Part shown: positions 41,674-50,178 of the stretch, piece after piece
Position numbering within the stretch: the stretch's first letter is position 1
Layout: every line of letters begins with the position of its first letter
Assembly (NCBI GenBank): GCA_965233625.1
Contig: OZ247499.1
Coordinates: forward strand, 3,472,001 to 3,536,000
Direction of reading: 5' to 3'
Length of the DNA: 64,000 nucleotides
From: G965233625 sp965233625
GTDB lineage: Bacteria; Planctomycetota; Planctomycetia; Pirellulales; Pirellulaceae
Program-made: the position numbers and the translations under genes
The notes under the pieces: model-generated
Told to the model about the DNA's origin: nothing
The model's input: the letters and a program-made list of their open reading frames with translations, nothing else
The model's database searches: none

Positions 41674-42870
41674 ATGTCTATTCTCGATTGGATCAGCGGC
41701 CGCGTCTTCAATGCGGTGCACGGCAATAATCTGGTGTACAACACCTGCTGGGAAGACCCCCGGCTAGACCGTAAAGCCCTGGAAATCACCGGCAAAGACA
41801 ACGTGCTGGTCATCACCTCGGCTGGCTGCAACGCCCTGGATTACGCCTTGTGCGAACCGGAATCGGTCCAGGCCGTGGATATGAACCCGCGGCAGAACGC
41901 GCTGCTGGATCTGAAAATCGCCGCCATCCGCAAGCTGGATTACGAAGACTTCTTCGCCATGTTCGGCAAAGGACAGCTCAAGGGCGCCAAGAAGATTTAT
42001 AAAGACACTCTCCGCGATGCGTTGCAGCACGAATGGTCAAAGACTTACTGGGACAAGAAGATCAAGTTCTTTGACAACCGCCGCCGCAGCTTCTATTTCC
42101 GCGGCACCTCCGGCGCCTTCGCCCGCATGGTGAAGATGTACACCGACAGCGTGATCCGCGTCAGCCCGCATCTAGAAGACATTCTCAACGCCGATTCTAT
42201 CGAAGAACAGAAGCGCATCTACGACGAACATCTGTATGACCGCTTCTGGTCCAAAACGATGCGTTTCGCCATGAACCGCGACACCACGCTTTCGATGGTG
42301 GGTGTGCCCAAGGCGCAGCGGCGGCAGGTGGAAACGCAGTACGAGGGCGGCATCGTCAAATTCGTCGAAGACTGCGTCGAAGCCGTGTTCACCAAACTGC
42401 CGCTGAAGGACAATTACTTCTGGCGCGTCTACATGACCGGACAGTACACCGAAGACTGCTGCCCGGAATACGTCCGCCCTGAAAACTACGAAAAGCTCCG
42501 CAACGGTCTGGCTGACCGCGTGCACATTCACACGGACTCGGTGCAGGGCATGCTGGAAAAGAACGAAGACCTGAAGGTGTCGCGGTTCGTGCTGCTGGAT
42601 CACATGGACTGGCTCTCTGACCAGTTCTTCCCGATGCTGGAGGCTGAATGGCAGGCCATCATCAACCGTGCCGCAGACGATACTCGCATCATCTGGCGCA
42701 GCGGCGGCCTTCGCACTGATTTCATCAATGATGTCACTGTGACAATTAATGGTCAGCAGCGAAAACTGCCTGAGCTGCTCACCTACAACCAGGAACTGGC
42801 CGAAGAGCTGCACGAACTGGACCGCGTTCACACTTACGGCAGCTTCTACATCGCCAACATGGCTGCCTAG
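41674..42870 (+). CDS. btaA: BtaA: SAM:diacylglycerol 3-amino-3-carboxypropyltransferase
   Basis: First enzyme of betaine lipid (DGTS) synthesis: it moves the aminocarboxypropyl group of SAM to diacylglycerol. A 398-residue DUF3419 protein; NNLVYNTCWEDPRLDRKAL, VITSAGCNALDYAL (SAM-binding) and VLLDHMDWLSDQFFPML are family motifs. The frame opens at 41602, but the ATG at 41674 is where the family starts. It pairs with btaB 125 bases downstream. Confidence 0.92.
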   Translation: MSILDWISGRVFNAVHGNNLVYNTCWEDPRLDRKALEITGKDNVLVITSAGCNALDYALCEPESVQAVDMNPRQNALLDLKIAAIRKLDYEDFFAMFGKGQLKGAKKIYKDTLRDALQHEWSKTYWDKKIKFFDNRRRSFYFRGTSGAFARMVKMYTDSVIRVSPHLEDILNADSIEEQKRIYDEHLYDRFWSKTMRFAMNRDTTLSMVGVPKAQRRQVETQYEGGIVKFVEDCVEAVFTKLPLKDNYFWRVYMTGQYTEDCCPEYVRPENYEKLRNGLADRVHIHTDSVQGMLEKNEDLKVSRFVLLDHMDWLSDQFFPMLEAEWQAIINRAADDTRIIWRSGGLRTDFINDVTVTINGQQRKLPELLTYNQELAEELHELDRVHTYGSFYIANMAA

Positions 42871-42886
42871 GCATGCCTCAGCAGGT

Positions 42887-42957
42887 GTAGGTCAGGCGCC
42901 CGCCTGACGAATCGCAGCACCGGCGGCCATGGAAAGTCAGGCAGGCGCCTGACCTAC
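42887..42957. repeat. Inverted repeat between btaA and btaB
   Basis: GTAGGTCAGGCGC (42887-42899) and GCGCCTGACCTAC (42945-42957) form a 13-base stem with a long loop that itself contains CCGCCTGA/TCAGGCAGG. Probably a dispersed palindrome or mRNA hairpin between the two bta genes. Confidence 0.65.
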
Positions 42958-42994
42958 GGGAATTACATCGTCAACGCTTAACGCGGGTTTAGTT

Positions 42995-43744
42995 GTGGGT
43001 TTACTTTCTGACCTGAAGATTCTTTACCATCTGGGCTTTAAGCCGGTCCGCGGCAAAGATCATGCTGCGCGGATGGAGAGTTTCTATTCGGGGCAGGCGG
43101 ACGCCTACGACGATTTCCGCAAGCGGTTGCTCAAGGGCCGTGAAGAACTGTGGGCCGCCATCAAAGAACCCGAAGACGCCGTCTGGGTGGACATGGGCGG
43201 CGGAACCGGGTCGAACTTGGAATACCTGGGCGATGAGCGAATCAGCAAGCTGAAGAAGGCCTATGTTGTGGACCTGGCTTCCTCATTGCTTGAAGTCGCC
43301 ACCGCACGGATGAAAGAACGCGGCTGGGAGAACGCTGAAGCAGTTGAAGCAGACGCCACGAAGTTCCAGCCGCCCGAAGCGCCCGTAGATGTCGTGACGT
43401 TTTCGTACTCGCTGACGATGATTCCGGACTGGTTCGCCGCCATCGAGAACGCGGTGAAGATGCTTAAACCAGGCGGGCAGATCGGCGTGGTGGACTTCTA
43501 CGTTTCCCGCAAGCACGCGCCGGAAGGTTTCACCCGTCACGGCTGGTTCACCCGCAACTTCTGGCCGACCTGGTTCAGCGGCGATAACGTGTTCCCCTGC
43601 TCTGACCACGTGCATTTCCTGCACCGCCACTTCGAACGCGTGCACTTTGAAGAACACCGCGCGAAGGTGCCCTATATGCCCATCGTCCGCACACCGTACT
43701 ACATCTTTGTCGGCAAGAAGCGCGAAACACCGCTGGACGAATAG
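42995..43744 (+). CDS. btaB: BtaB: DGHS N-methyltransferase
   Basis: Adds three methyl groups to diacylglyceryl-homoserine to make DGTS. It has 249 residues with a GTG start. The SAM-binding motif is WVDMGGGTGSNLEYLG, and VVTFSYSLTMIPDW is the motif after strand 4. In other bacteria the two enzymes are co-transcribed, as the order and spacing suggest here. Known to be induced by phosphate starvation in some species; no Pho box is evident here. Confidence 0.92.
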   Translation: MGLLSDLKILYHLGFKPVRGKDHAARMESFYSGQADAYDDFRKRLLKGREELWAAIKEPEDAVWVDMGGGTGSNLEYLGDERISKLKKAYVVDLASSLLEVATARMKERGWENAEAVEADATKFQPPEAPVDVVTFSYSLTMIPDWFAAIENAVKMLKPGGQIGVVDFYVSRKHAPEGFTRHGWFTRNFWPTWFSGDNVFPCSDHVHFLHRHFERVHFEEHRAKVPYMPIVRTPYYIFVGKKRETPLDE

Positions 43745-43752
43745 GCTCTGCG

Positions 43753-45564
43753 TTAAGCAGCTTCCTTGGGCTGCATCGGCCCTTGCGGCGTCCGCAGGTT
43801 GAACAGGCCGAAGATCTCTTTTTGCGTCAGCCCGCCGCGTCGGGTGTTGCCGGTCTCTTGAAAGATGGTGTTGAAGAGTTCGCGTTTTTCTTCCAGCACG
43901 TTGTTGATCCGCTGCTCGATACTGTTCTCGATCAGCATCCGCGATACCGTCACCGAACCCGCGGCGCCGATCCGATGCGCGCGGTTGATGGCCTGATCTT
44001 CCACGGCCGGGTTCCACCAGCGGTCAAACAGAAACACGTAGCGGCAGAATTGCAGGTTCAGCCCCACGCTGCCGGCGCCGTAGCTCATAAGCAGCACGCT
44101 GTGTTTGGGATCTTCTTTAAAGCGTTGCAGAATGCCGTCGCGTTGCTTGGACGGAATCTTGCCGTGATATTGCAGCGGGTGAAAACGACCCAGCTTCTCG
44201 CTGATCTGCTCGATGCTTTTCACCCACTGGCTGAAGACAATCGCCTTCTGCCCGCTGGCGGCCACTTCTTCCATATCCGCCTGCAAGCGTTCCACTTTCG
44301 CACTGGCGCCGGTCACCGGGTCGAAGTTGCAGATCTGCTTGAGACGCAGCACCAGTTCAAAAACGTGCTGCACCGTGATGGCGTCTCCCATCTCATTCAA
44401 CTTGATCACGCCGTCATCTTCCGCCGCGCGATAGCGTTCCGTCTGTTCGGGCGTGAGCGTCAGCGACGCATCGCGATAAAGCCGTGGCGGCATGTCGGTC
44501 AGCACTTTATCTTTGGTGCGGCGGAGGATGTAATCGTTCACCGCCTTACCAATTTCCGCGGGCCGCATGTGGCCATTAATAAAGCCCGGCGCCAGGAACT
44601 CGAAGATGCCGACCAGGTCTTCGTGGCTGTTCTCCACCGGCGTACCGGTCAGCGCCCAGTTGCGCGTGCGAGAGATGCTTTGCACGACTTTGCTGGTCGT
44701 GCTCAGACGGTTTTTGATCCGCTGTGCTTCATCCAGCACCACCAGGTCAAAGTGCAGCGGATCGGCAGGCTCGCCGTCGTCATTCAGTCCGCCCGTCAGC
44801 ACATCGCGGTCACGCATCAGAAGTTCGTAATTGGCGATCTTTACCGGCGCGTTCTCCTGCTGCCATTGCCAGCGACGGCGGTTTGAATCGCCTTCGATGG
44901 TCGTGATCGGAACTTCCGGCGCCCACAGTGCGAATTCCCGCTGCCAGTTGGTGACCAGCGGCTTTGGGCAGATCAACAGCACGCTCTTGAGTTCACCGCT
45001 GCATAGCAGAAAGCGGATGGTCGAGATTGCCTGCATCGTCTTTCCCAGCCCCATCTCGTCCGCCAGCACCGCCGCGTAACGCGGGAACATAAAGGCGATG
45101 CCTTCAAACTGATAGGGGAACGGCTCGAAGGGAAACGTCAGCGATTCGCTGCTGGCAAGGTTTTCCAGCGGCGGCTGAAGCACGTAGTACAGCCGGTCTT
45201 CCAGCTTGACGATCTCACCGGGCGGTTTAATCCGCGTCTGCCGCGCGGGTTTACTGCCGGTTGGTTTTGTGGGCTTAGCGGTGGGTTTCTGCTGCGAAGC
45301 ATCGCCATCCTGCTGCTTCTTCCAGTTCCACATCGGCGATTCTGGAAAGGTAAAGCCGCTGACCTTGATCTTCACCTTCTGCCGCGTCAGGTTCACCGAC
45401 ACGACCTTCGGCGCCGCCATCTGCAAGTTGACTGGACTTGCATCCACCGCCACCGGTCGCCGCAGCGCAGCGGTCCAGCCCGTAGGAAACAGCTCAACTG
45501 CCGCCTCCAGATTCACACCATGCACTTCCGGCGGCGGCTCACGGCGCCACGATTCGCTTTGCAT
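43753..45564 (-). CDS. SNF2-family helicase-like ATPase
   Basis: A 603-residue DNA translocase of the SNF2/RapA group. Walker A in LADEMGLGKTMQAIS, DEAQ box in VVLDEAQRIKN, motif III in WALTGTPVENS, and the C-terminal helicase half with QWVKSIEQISEKLG, LLMSYGAGSVGLNLQ and DRWWNPAVEDQAINRAHRIG. The N-terminal 130 residues are a unique linker rich in Lys/Pro. It is close to, and same strand as, an uncharacterised gene upstream. Role in transcription or repair is inferred from family. Confidence 0.92.
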   Translation of the reverse strand: MQSESWRREPPPEVHGVNLEAAVELFPTGWTAALRRPVAVDASPVNLQMAAPKVVSVNLTRQKVKIKVSGFTFPESPMWNWKKQQDGDASQQKPTAKPTKPTGSKPARQTRIKPPGEIVKLEDRLYYVLQPPLENLASSESLTFPFEPFPYQFEGIAFMFPRYAAVLADEMGLGKTMQAISTIRFLLCSGELKSVLLICPKPLVTNWQREFALWAPEVPITTIEGDSNRRRWQWQQENAPVKIANYELLMRDRDVLTGGLNDDGEPADPLHFDLVVLDEAQRIKNRLSTTSKVVQSISRTRNWALTGTPVENSHEDLVGIFEFLAPGFINGHMRPAEIGKAVNDYILRRTKDKVLTDMPPRLYRDASLTLTPEQTERYRAAEDDGVIKLNEMGDAITVQHVFELVLRLKQICNFDPVTGASAKVERLQADMEEVAASGQKAIVFSQWVKSIEQISEKLGRFHPLQYHGKIPSKQRDGILQRFKEDPKHSVLLMSYGAGSVGLNLQFCRYVFLFDRWWNPAVEDQAINRAHRIGAAGSVTVSRMLIENSIEQRINNVLEEKRELFNTIFQETGNTRRGGLTQKEIFGLFNLRTPQGPMQPKEAA

Positions 45565-45631
45565 TTCGCACTACCAGATAAGGGAATATCGTTGCCCCGT
45601 CGCAACTCTGAGGAGAAGGCGTCATTCTTGC

Positions 45632-45668
45632 CCCCTCGCCCCTCCGGGGAGAGGGCTGGGGTGAGGGG
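45632..45668. repeat. Dispersed GC-rich palindromic repeat, copy 2
   Basis: Another 37-base copy of the CCCCTCGCCCC...GGGGTGAGGGG repeat, with CTGGGG in place of TAGGG. It lies in the gap between the SNF2 gene and the next gene, facing an inverted copy 48 bases away. Confidence 0.85.
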
Positions 45669-45715
45669 AAGCCGTCTGCTGCCGCCGCTGCCTGTGCACA
45701 CCTGGCAAGCTGTAC

Positions 45716-45751
45716 CCCCTCACCCTAACCCTCTCCCCAAGGGGCGAGGGG
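45716..45751. repeat. Dispersed GC-rich palindromic repeat, copy 3 (inverted)
   Basis: Inverted relative to the copy at 45632-45668, so the two could form one long hairpin. 36 bases. Confidence 0.85.
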
Positions 45752-45759
45752 ACGCTAAT

Positions 45760-46302
45760 CTAAGCAGCTTTCGCGGCGCTTTGTGCTTCTTCGATTGCGT
45801 CGCGGATGCGGCCGAAAGGTTCGGTCAAGTCGAAGGCTGCCAGATGTTCCGCCCAGAAACTCTCGATCCACTCGCGACTATCCGTCTGCGACGCGGCAAC
45901 GGCCGCCGGTTGTCCGCCCAGATCAAACCTTTGCAGTGGCGGCGCGTGGGCGGCCTCGAAGTTGTCTTCGGCGGATTCAATGAGCAGCACGGGCGTGTCA
46001 ATCACCGCGGCCAGCGACATCGCCGGCGGCGCGTCTACGCAGACCAGGGCGGGCTTTGTCTTCGATTTGGTGGCCAGCGTCTTGCCGATTTGTTCTCCAT
46101 ACAAAAAGGGGATCAGTGTCGGACCATACAGGATCTGCAACGCGCGGCTAGCTTTAACCGGCGCCGTGCAATAGAACTCCAGCGGGCGGCCTGCGACATT
46201 CAACAGCAACAAGCCGCCAAACAGGCCGTGTTCACCACGATCAAGCACTTTCAGAAAACTAACAGCGGGAGGAGCGTCAGAACCGGGCATAAGCGAACAC
46301 AA
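45760..46302 (-). CDS. Uncharacterised protein, probably planctomycete-specific
   Basis: A 180-residue protein without a signal or membrane segment. SFLKVLDRGEHGLFGGLLLLN and RPLEFYCTAPVKASRALQIL are recognisable as a conserved hypothetical type in the group, but I cannot name a function. A Met at 46290 (MPGSDAPPAVSF) is an alternative start. It lies upstream of the SNF2 gene on the same strand, with two repeats between. Confidence 0.75.
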   Translation of the reverse strand: MCSLMPGSDAPPAVSFLKVLDRGEHGLFGGLLLLNVAGRPLEFYCTAPVKASRALQILYGPTLIPFLYGEQIGKTLATKSKTKPALVCVDAPPAMSLAAVIDTPVLLIESAEDNFEAAHAPPLQRFDLGGQPAAVAASQTDSREWIESFWAEHLAAFDLTEPFGRIRDAIEEAQSAAKAA

Positions 46303-46843
46303 CTCAGAGGAGCAGAACAGAGAACCTTTACAGCATCGGACACCCAGCCGCGCGGACTTTAACCACGCGGTGTAGTCGCCATGCTGCTACTGCGCTGCCT
46401 CTGGTAGCACTGCATCCACGCTAAGGTGAACACCGGCGTCCAGCTTGACTACGCGACAGGTCCAAAACTAACCCGAAGCGCGAGCGTCCATGAGGAATCC
46501 TCCGTCAAGTCAGAAAGCGGTTGATTGCGGAATCCAAGCGTCCATCCGGCGTCATCCGTTTACGGCGCGCCATAAAACATATTTCGGTCGCCCCTATTCG
46601 AGGGTCGGCGTCGTGGCGCCAGCTCGCGCTTCAGGGTGCGACTTATTCCGCTTTCAGCCTTGAAGGAAGTGGTTGATTCTACTGGTTACGCTGCACTTAC
46701 GTGCTAGTTGTCGAAGTTTTTAAGTGAACGGGTAGGGCGGGTCTTCGCCGGAGCCGGTCGTCGCTCGCTCACAACGGCTGCGAGTGCGACAGGTCTCCAG
46801 AGAAGACGCCGCCCGGGTCTTTGCGGGTGAGGCCGGAGCGAGC
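46303..46843. other. Gene-free region flanking the IS110 transposase
   Basis: No convincing gene in 541 bases. It includes AACCCGAAGCGCGAGCG at 46469-46486, a copy of the dispersed repeat in the orientation opposite to the copy at 48037-48053. The right end of the IS element, whose exact boundary is not visible, must lie in this region or just inside it. Confidence 0.55.
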
Positions 46844-47857
46844 TTAGGCGGCGAGTCCACTCTCCTGCCAGACGGTCTGGTTCTTGAGCATCGCCCACAT
46901 CACGCGGCACAGATAGTGCGCCGTGGCGACCGTGGCGATCTTGCCCCGCGCCGCGTCGTCGCGGCGGATACGCTGGCGGTAGGCGGCGACCGTGGGCGAA
47001 CGACGCACGGCCTGCCACACCGCTTCGACCAGCATTTTGCGGACCACGCTGGGCCCTTCGCGGGTGATGTGTCCCAGCCGGTTGGTCGAACCCGATTGAT
47101 CCTGCCGGGGCACCAGGCCGAAGTACGCACCAATCTGCTTCGCGTTGCCGAACCGCTGCGGATCGTCGATAAACGCAGCCACCGCTTCGGCCGTGCGGAT
47201 GCCAACGCCGGGGATGGTCCGCAGCAGCGCAACAGCCGGACTCCCGCTGGCGAAGGCTTCCAGCTCTTTTTCGATCCGCCGGATGGAACGGTTCAGATCG
47301 TCGATCTCCTGTAAGAGTAAGTCGCGTTTGATCGCGTGCATCGGACTGGCGAACTCGAGGGCTTTCAGCCAGGCGACGCCTTTGCGCGTCCACAGACTTT
47401 TCGGCGCCTGGATCAGCAGCGTCCGCAACAGTGCACGCAGACCATTCTTGGCCCGGGTGCGTTTTTCGACCGTGCGGGTGCGGAACACGATCATCTCCCG
47501 CCAGGCCCGCACTTCGTTGCTGGGTACATGCACCCGCGGAAGCATTTCCACCAGCAGCAGCCGGGCCAGCATGTGGGCGTCGTTGCGGTCGTTCTTCCTG
47601 CTGGATTTGAAGATCGCGTGCAACTGCGCCGGGTGCGCCACCGTGACCGATTCGGCCAGCGGAGACAGCAGGTTGAAATACTCGCCATAACCGCAGCTGG
47701 CTTCGTAAGCCACATGAAACGGCTGGTCGAGCGACTTCAGGAAATGCAGCAGTTCCGTCACCGGCCCCAGCTTCACTTCCCGCTGCTTTTTCCCTTGATC
47801 GTCGAGCACACATACCGCTACAAACTTTGCATGAACATCTAATCCAACGTAAAACAT
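46844..47857 (-). CDS. IS110-family transposase
   Basis: A 337-residue DEDD-type transposase, full length. The N-terminal RuvC-like half has FYVGLDVHAKFVAVCV, YEASCGYGEYF and SSRKNDRNDAHMLARLLL; the C-terminal transposase_20 half has LLRTIPGVGIRTAEAVAAFI and GLVPRQDQSGSTNRLGHI. No frameshift, so it may be active. Terminal inverted repeats are not expected in IS110 proper and none are clear. The element as a whole probably spans about 46.7-48.0 kb. Confidence 0.93.
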   Translation of the reverse strand: MFYVGLDVHAKFVAVCVLDDQGKKQREVKLGPVTELLHFLKSLDQPFHVAYEASCGYGEYFNLLSPLAESVTVAHPAQLHAIFKSSRKNDRNDAHMLARLLLVEMLPRVHVPSNEVRAWREMIVFRTRTVEKRTRAKNGLRALLRTLLIQAPKSLWTRKGVAWLKALEFASPMHAIKRDLLLQEIDDLNRSIRRIEKELEAFASGSPAVALLRTIPGVGIRTAEAVAAFIDDPQRFGNAKQIGAYFGLVPRQDQSGSTNRLGHITREGPSVVRKMLVEAVWQAVRRSPTVAAYRQRIRRDDAARGKIATVATAHYLCRVMWAMLKNQTVWQESGLAA

Positions 47858-47860
47858 CCT

Positions 47861-47925
47861 GGAAGCCTCCCAAGGTCAAGTGAAAGAATCTGCTAACTTC
47901 CACTTTAAGACCGACGGAGGCTTCC
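47861..47925. promoter_or_regulatory. Long hairpin in the IS110 5' region
   Basis: Arms GGAAGCCTCC (47861-47870) and GGAGGCTTCC (47916-47925), with inner GGTC/GACC and AAGTG/CACTT pairs around an 18-base loop. It is four bases upstream of the transposase start codon on the minus strand. In IS110 elements this side encodes the bridge RNA, so the hairpin may be part of it, or a translation block against outside transcripts. Confidence 0.55.
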
Positions 47926-47995
47926 TTCATAGTTTCGAGGGACGCCGGAGTGTGCAGCTCACGGACTGCTGAAGACAATCCTTCGAGCGAAGAAC

Positions 47996-48053
47996 GGCCA
48001 AAAGCCCTTGTTTTTCGCATCAAGTCAAACGTCCCTCGCTCGCGCTTCGGGTT
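47996..48053. repeat. 58-bp dispersed repeat beside the IS110 gene
   Basis: GCCAAAAGCCCTTGTTTTT through to CGCTCGCGCTTCGGGTT; matches 15427-15483 over its length with scattered changes. The last 17 bases are the common AACCCGAAGCGCGAGCG motif in complement. Confidence 0.75.
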
Positions 48054-48084
48054 AGTGTGCAACTGAGAAGCTCGCATTCTGGTT

Positions 48085-49062
48085 CTAACCCCGGTTCAGT
48101 TCTTTGATGCGGTCGTACACTTCGTACGCAGCCGTAACCGTGATGGTGTCGCCCGCCGCAAGATCAATCGGCTGCGCCGGGTGCCAGCTCTGTTCGCCGG
48201 TGGCGGCCGATTCGTGGCAGAGGATCGAGAGGTTTTCGTTGGCGTAGACTTCCGCCGTGTTGCTCTGGTCCAGGGGCGAACCGGCGGCGACCTTCATCTC
48301 CACGATCAGCATCATCACATCGCCGATGGCGTAACTGCCCGTCACCGCCGGATCGAGCGCGGCCATCGCAAACGCCGGCGCCGCCAGGCCGGAAGTGCTC
48401 ATCGCCGTATTGATAGCGAACCCGTCGCGGATTTTGCTGGCTAGGCTCTGATCGAACATCCGCATCACCACGCGGATGCCGGGGTTCTTATCTCGGGCGT
48501 GGAGACCGGCGTCAAGATTCGCCAGATCATTATCGCTGGCCAGGATCAAAGCCTTGGCGTTTTCGATACCGGCCTGCTGCAACGTGTGGTCGCGTTGCAT
48601 ATCGCCAATGATCACGGCAGCTTTCAGCCGGCGGGCGTCGTCCAGGAACCGCGACTGACCATCAATCTCCACCACCACAATCTGCGCGCCGGTGCGATGC
48701 AGATGCTCCACCACACGCATGCCCAGATTGCCCAGCCCGCACACCACAATGTGGTCCTTCATCCGGCGCCTCCACGGCGTAAAGTATTCTTCCAGATTCG
48801 CCCGCACCAGCGCATCGGTCACCAGGCCGAAACCCGCCGCCACCACCAGTGTGCCGGCAATCATCAGCCCGGCGCCGTACAGCTTCAGCCACCACGGCGC
48901 ATCGTGCAGGGTGATGTCGCCGTAGCCAACCGTGGTGACCGTCGTGACGGTGAAGTAAAACGCATCCACCCACGATATTTCCAGCGCGTAGCGGAACACG
49001 CCCACACTGAACAGAATCAGCACGGCGCCTGCCAGCAGCGTTATCGTCAGGGGCCTGCGCAT
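48085..49062 (-). CDS. Potassium channel protein with RCK (TrkA-N) domain
   Basis: A 325-residue channel subunit: a first membrane helix (about 8-28), pore loop with the selectivity filter TVGYGD (about 47), second helix (about 64-84), then a cytoplasmic RCK domain (HIVVCGLGNLGMRVVEHL) and a TrkA-C-like end. Two-helix plus RCK layout, like MthK-type channels. It follows the esterase-like gene after 8 bases on the same strand. Confidence 0.93.
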   Translation of the reverse strand: MRRPLTITLLAGAVLILFSVGVFRYALEISWVDAFYFTVTTVTTVGYGDITLHDAPWWLKLYGAGLMIAGTLVVAAGFGLVTDALVRANLEEYFTPWRRRMKDHIVVCGLGNLGMRVVEHLHRTGAQIVVVEIDGQSRFLDDARRLKAAVIIGDMQRDHTLQQAGIENAKALILASDNDLANLDAGLHARDKNPGIRVVMRMFDQSLASKIRDGFAINTAMSTSGLAAPAFAMAALDPAVTGSYAIGDVMMLIVEMKVAAGSPLDQSNTAEVYANENLSILCHESAATGEQSWHPAQPIDLAAGDTITVTAAYEVYDRIKELNRG

Positions 49063-49070
49063 CGCGGATG

Positions 49071-49964
49071 CTACTTCGCCAGAAGCTTGTCAATCAGAAA
49101 CGCTTCGGCGCTGTCGTACTTCTCCGACTTAGAACTTTTCGGAATCAGCAGATGGCACTCAACACCCACAGCGTCCGCCTTCTCTTTCATCTTCACGCCG
49201 TACACCGGGTGGTGAATCCCGTGCCCGGCGTTTTTGCTCGGAAGCGACATATCGGCGCCGTAGGTCATCAGCAGCGGTGGGTCGCCTTTGCTCATGTGGT
49301 TGTAGGGCGAAAATTCAACGTAAAGCGCTTTATGCTTTTCGTAATTCTTCAAAGCGCCTTCGATGGTGGCTTCGCCGACGGCGCGGTTGATCATGTTGTG
49401 CTTCAGCACGTTAGGACCGAGCCACGGTTCGATCACCTTCGGATCAATCGAAGTCTGCCCGGCACGCACCGCGGCGGCGATCACGCGGGTTGATTCACGC
49501 AGCACCGGGTCTTTGGCGCTGGGGTCCGCCAGATCGTCGTGCAGCAGCAGCCACATCGAAGTGCAGGCGCCGGCGCTGCCGCCGGTGAGCGCGATACGCT
49601 CCGGATCGATGTTGTACTTCTTGGCATTGGCCCGCAGGAACTGAATCGCTCGCGCCGCATCGTGCACGGGCGCGGGCAACGGCGCGATGCCTGTCAGGCG
49701 GTAGTTGATAGAAGCAAACGAGATACCCTTATCCAGATACAGTTTCACCTGGCGAGGCGAAACTTTCTTATCCCCGCCGATCCAGCCGCCACCGTGGATA
49801 TAAACCAGCAGCGGCCGCGGCGAATCTCCTTCCGCCTTCCAGAAGTCAAACACATTACTCTCATGCGGCCCATAAGAAACGTCCGCCGCCATCGGCTTCT
49901 GCTGCGCCTGCAGCGACGTCGAAACACCCACCAGCAGCAACAGCACCAGACCCATGCGTAACAT
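49071..49964 (-). CDS. Secreted alpha/beta-hydrolase (esterase-like)
   Basis: A 297-residue protein with a signal peptide (MGLVLLLLVGVSTSLQA). The oxyanion hole motif is VYIHGGGWIGG and the nucleophile elbow is LTGGSAGACTS (Gly-Gly-Ser-Ala-Gly), the BD-FAE / HSL-like type. Start at 49964, with an AAGGG site six bases upstream; the frame opens at 49997. Probably in one operon with the potassium channel. Confidence 0.87.
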   Translation of the reverse strand: MLRMGLVLLLLVGVSTSLQAQQKPMAADVSYGPHESNVFDFWKAEGDSPRPLLVYIHGGGWIGGDKKVSPRQVKLYLDKGISFASINYRLTGIAPLPAPVHDAARAIQFLRANAKKYNIDPERIALTGGSAGACTSMWLLLHDDLADPSAKDPVLRESTRVIAAAVRAGQTSIDPKVIEPWLGPNVLKHNMINRAVGEATIEGALKNYEKHKALYVEFSPYNHMSKGDPPLLMTYGADMSLPSKNAGHGIHHPVYGVKMKEKADAVGVECHLLIPKSSKSEKYDSAEAFLIDKLLAK

Positions 49965-50062
49965 GATGCACCCTTTCGTAGAATCATTTGCCTGCAAAAA
50001 TCAACAGGCGCTTACTCTACTTCACCAGCGCAGAGGTTGCCACCGTCGACGCGCTTAGGGTT

Positions 50063-50098
50063 CCCTCGCCCCATTGGGGAGAGGGTTAGGGTGAGGGG
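50063..50098. repeat. Dispersed GC-rich palindromic repeat, copy 4
   Basis: CCCTCGCCCCATTGGGGAGA, then GGGTTAGGGTGAGGGG. Fourth copy in the window, in the gap upstream of the esterase-like gene. Confidence 0.85.
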
Positions 50099-50178
50099 GT
50101 ACAATTTTCTCAGAGCTTCGCGAAGCGTCAAAAGCGCCTCGCGGCTTGGAAAAAAATAGCACGCCGGCGCCCGGCTGC

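Noticed and set aside
46704..48077. Minus-strand open frame of 457 codons
   Set aside because: It overlaps the IS110 transposase in another frame on the same strand, and its N-terminus is only the translated dispersed repeat.
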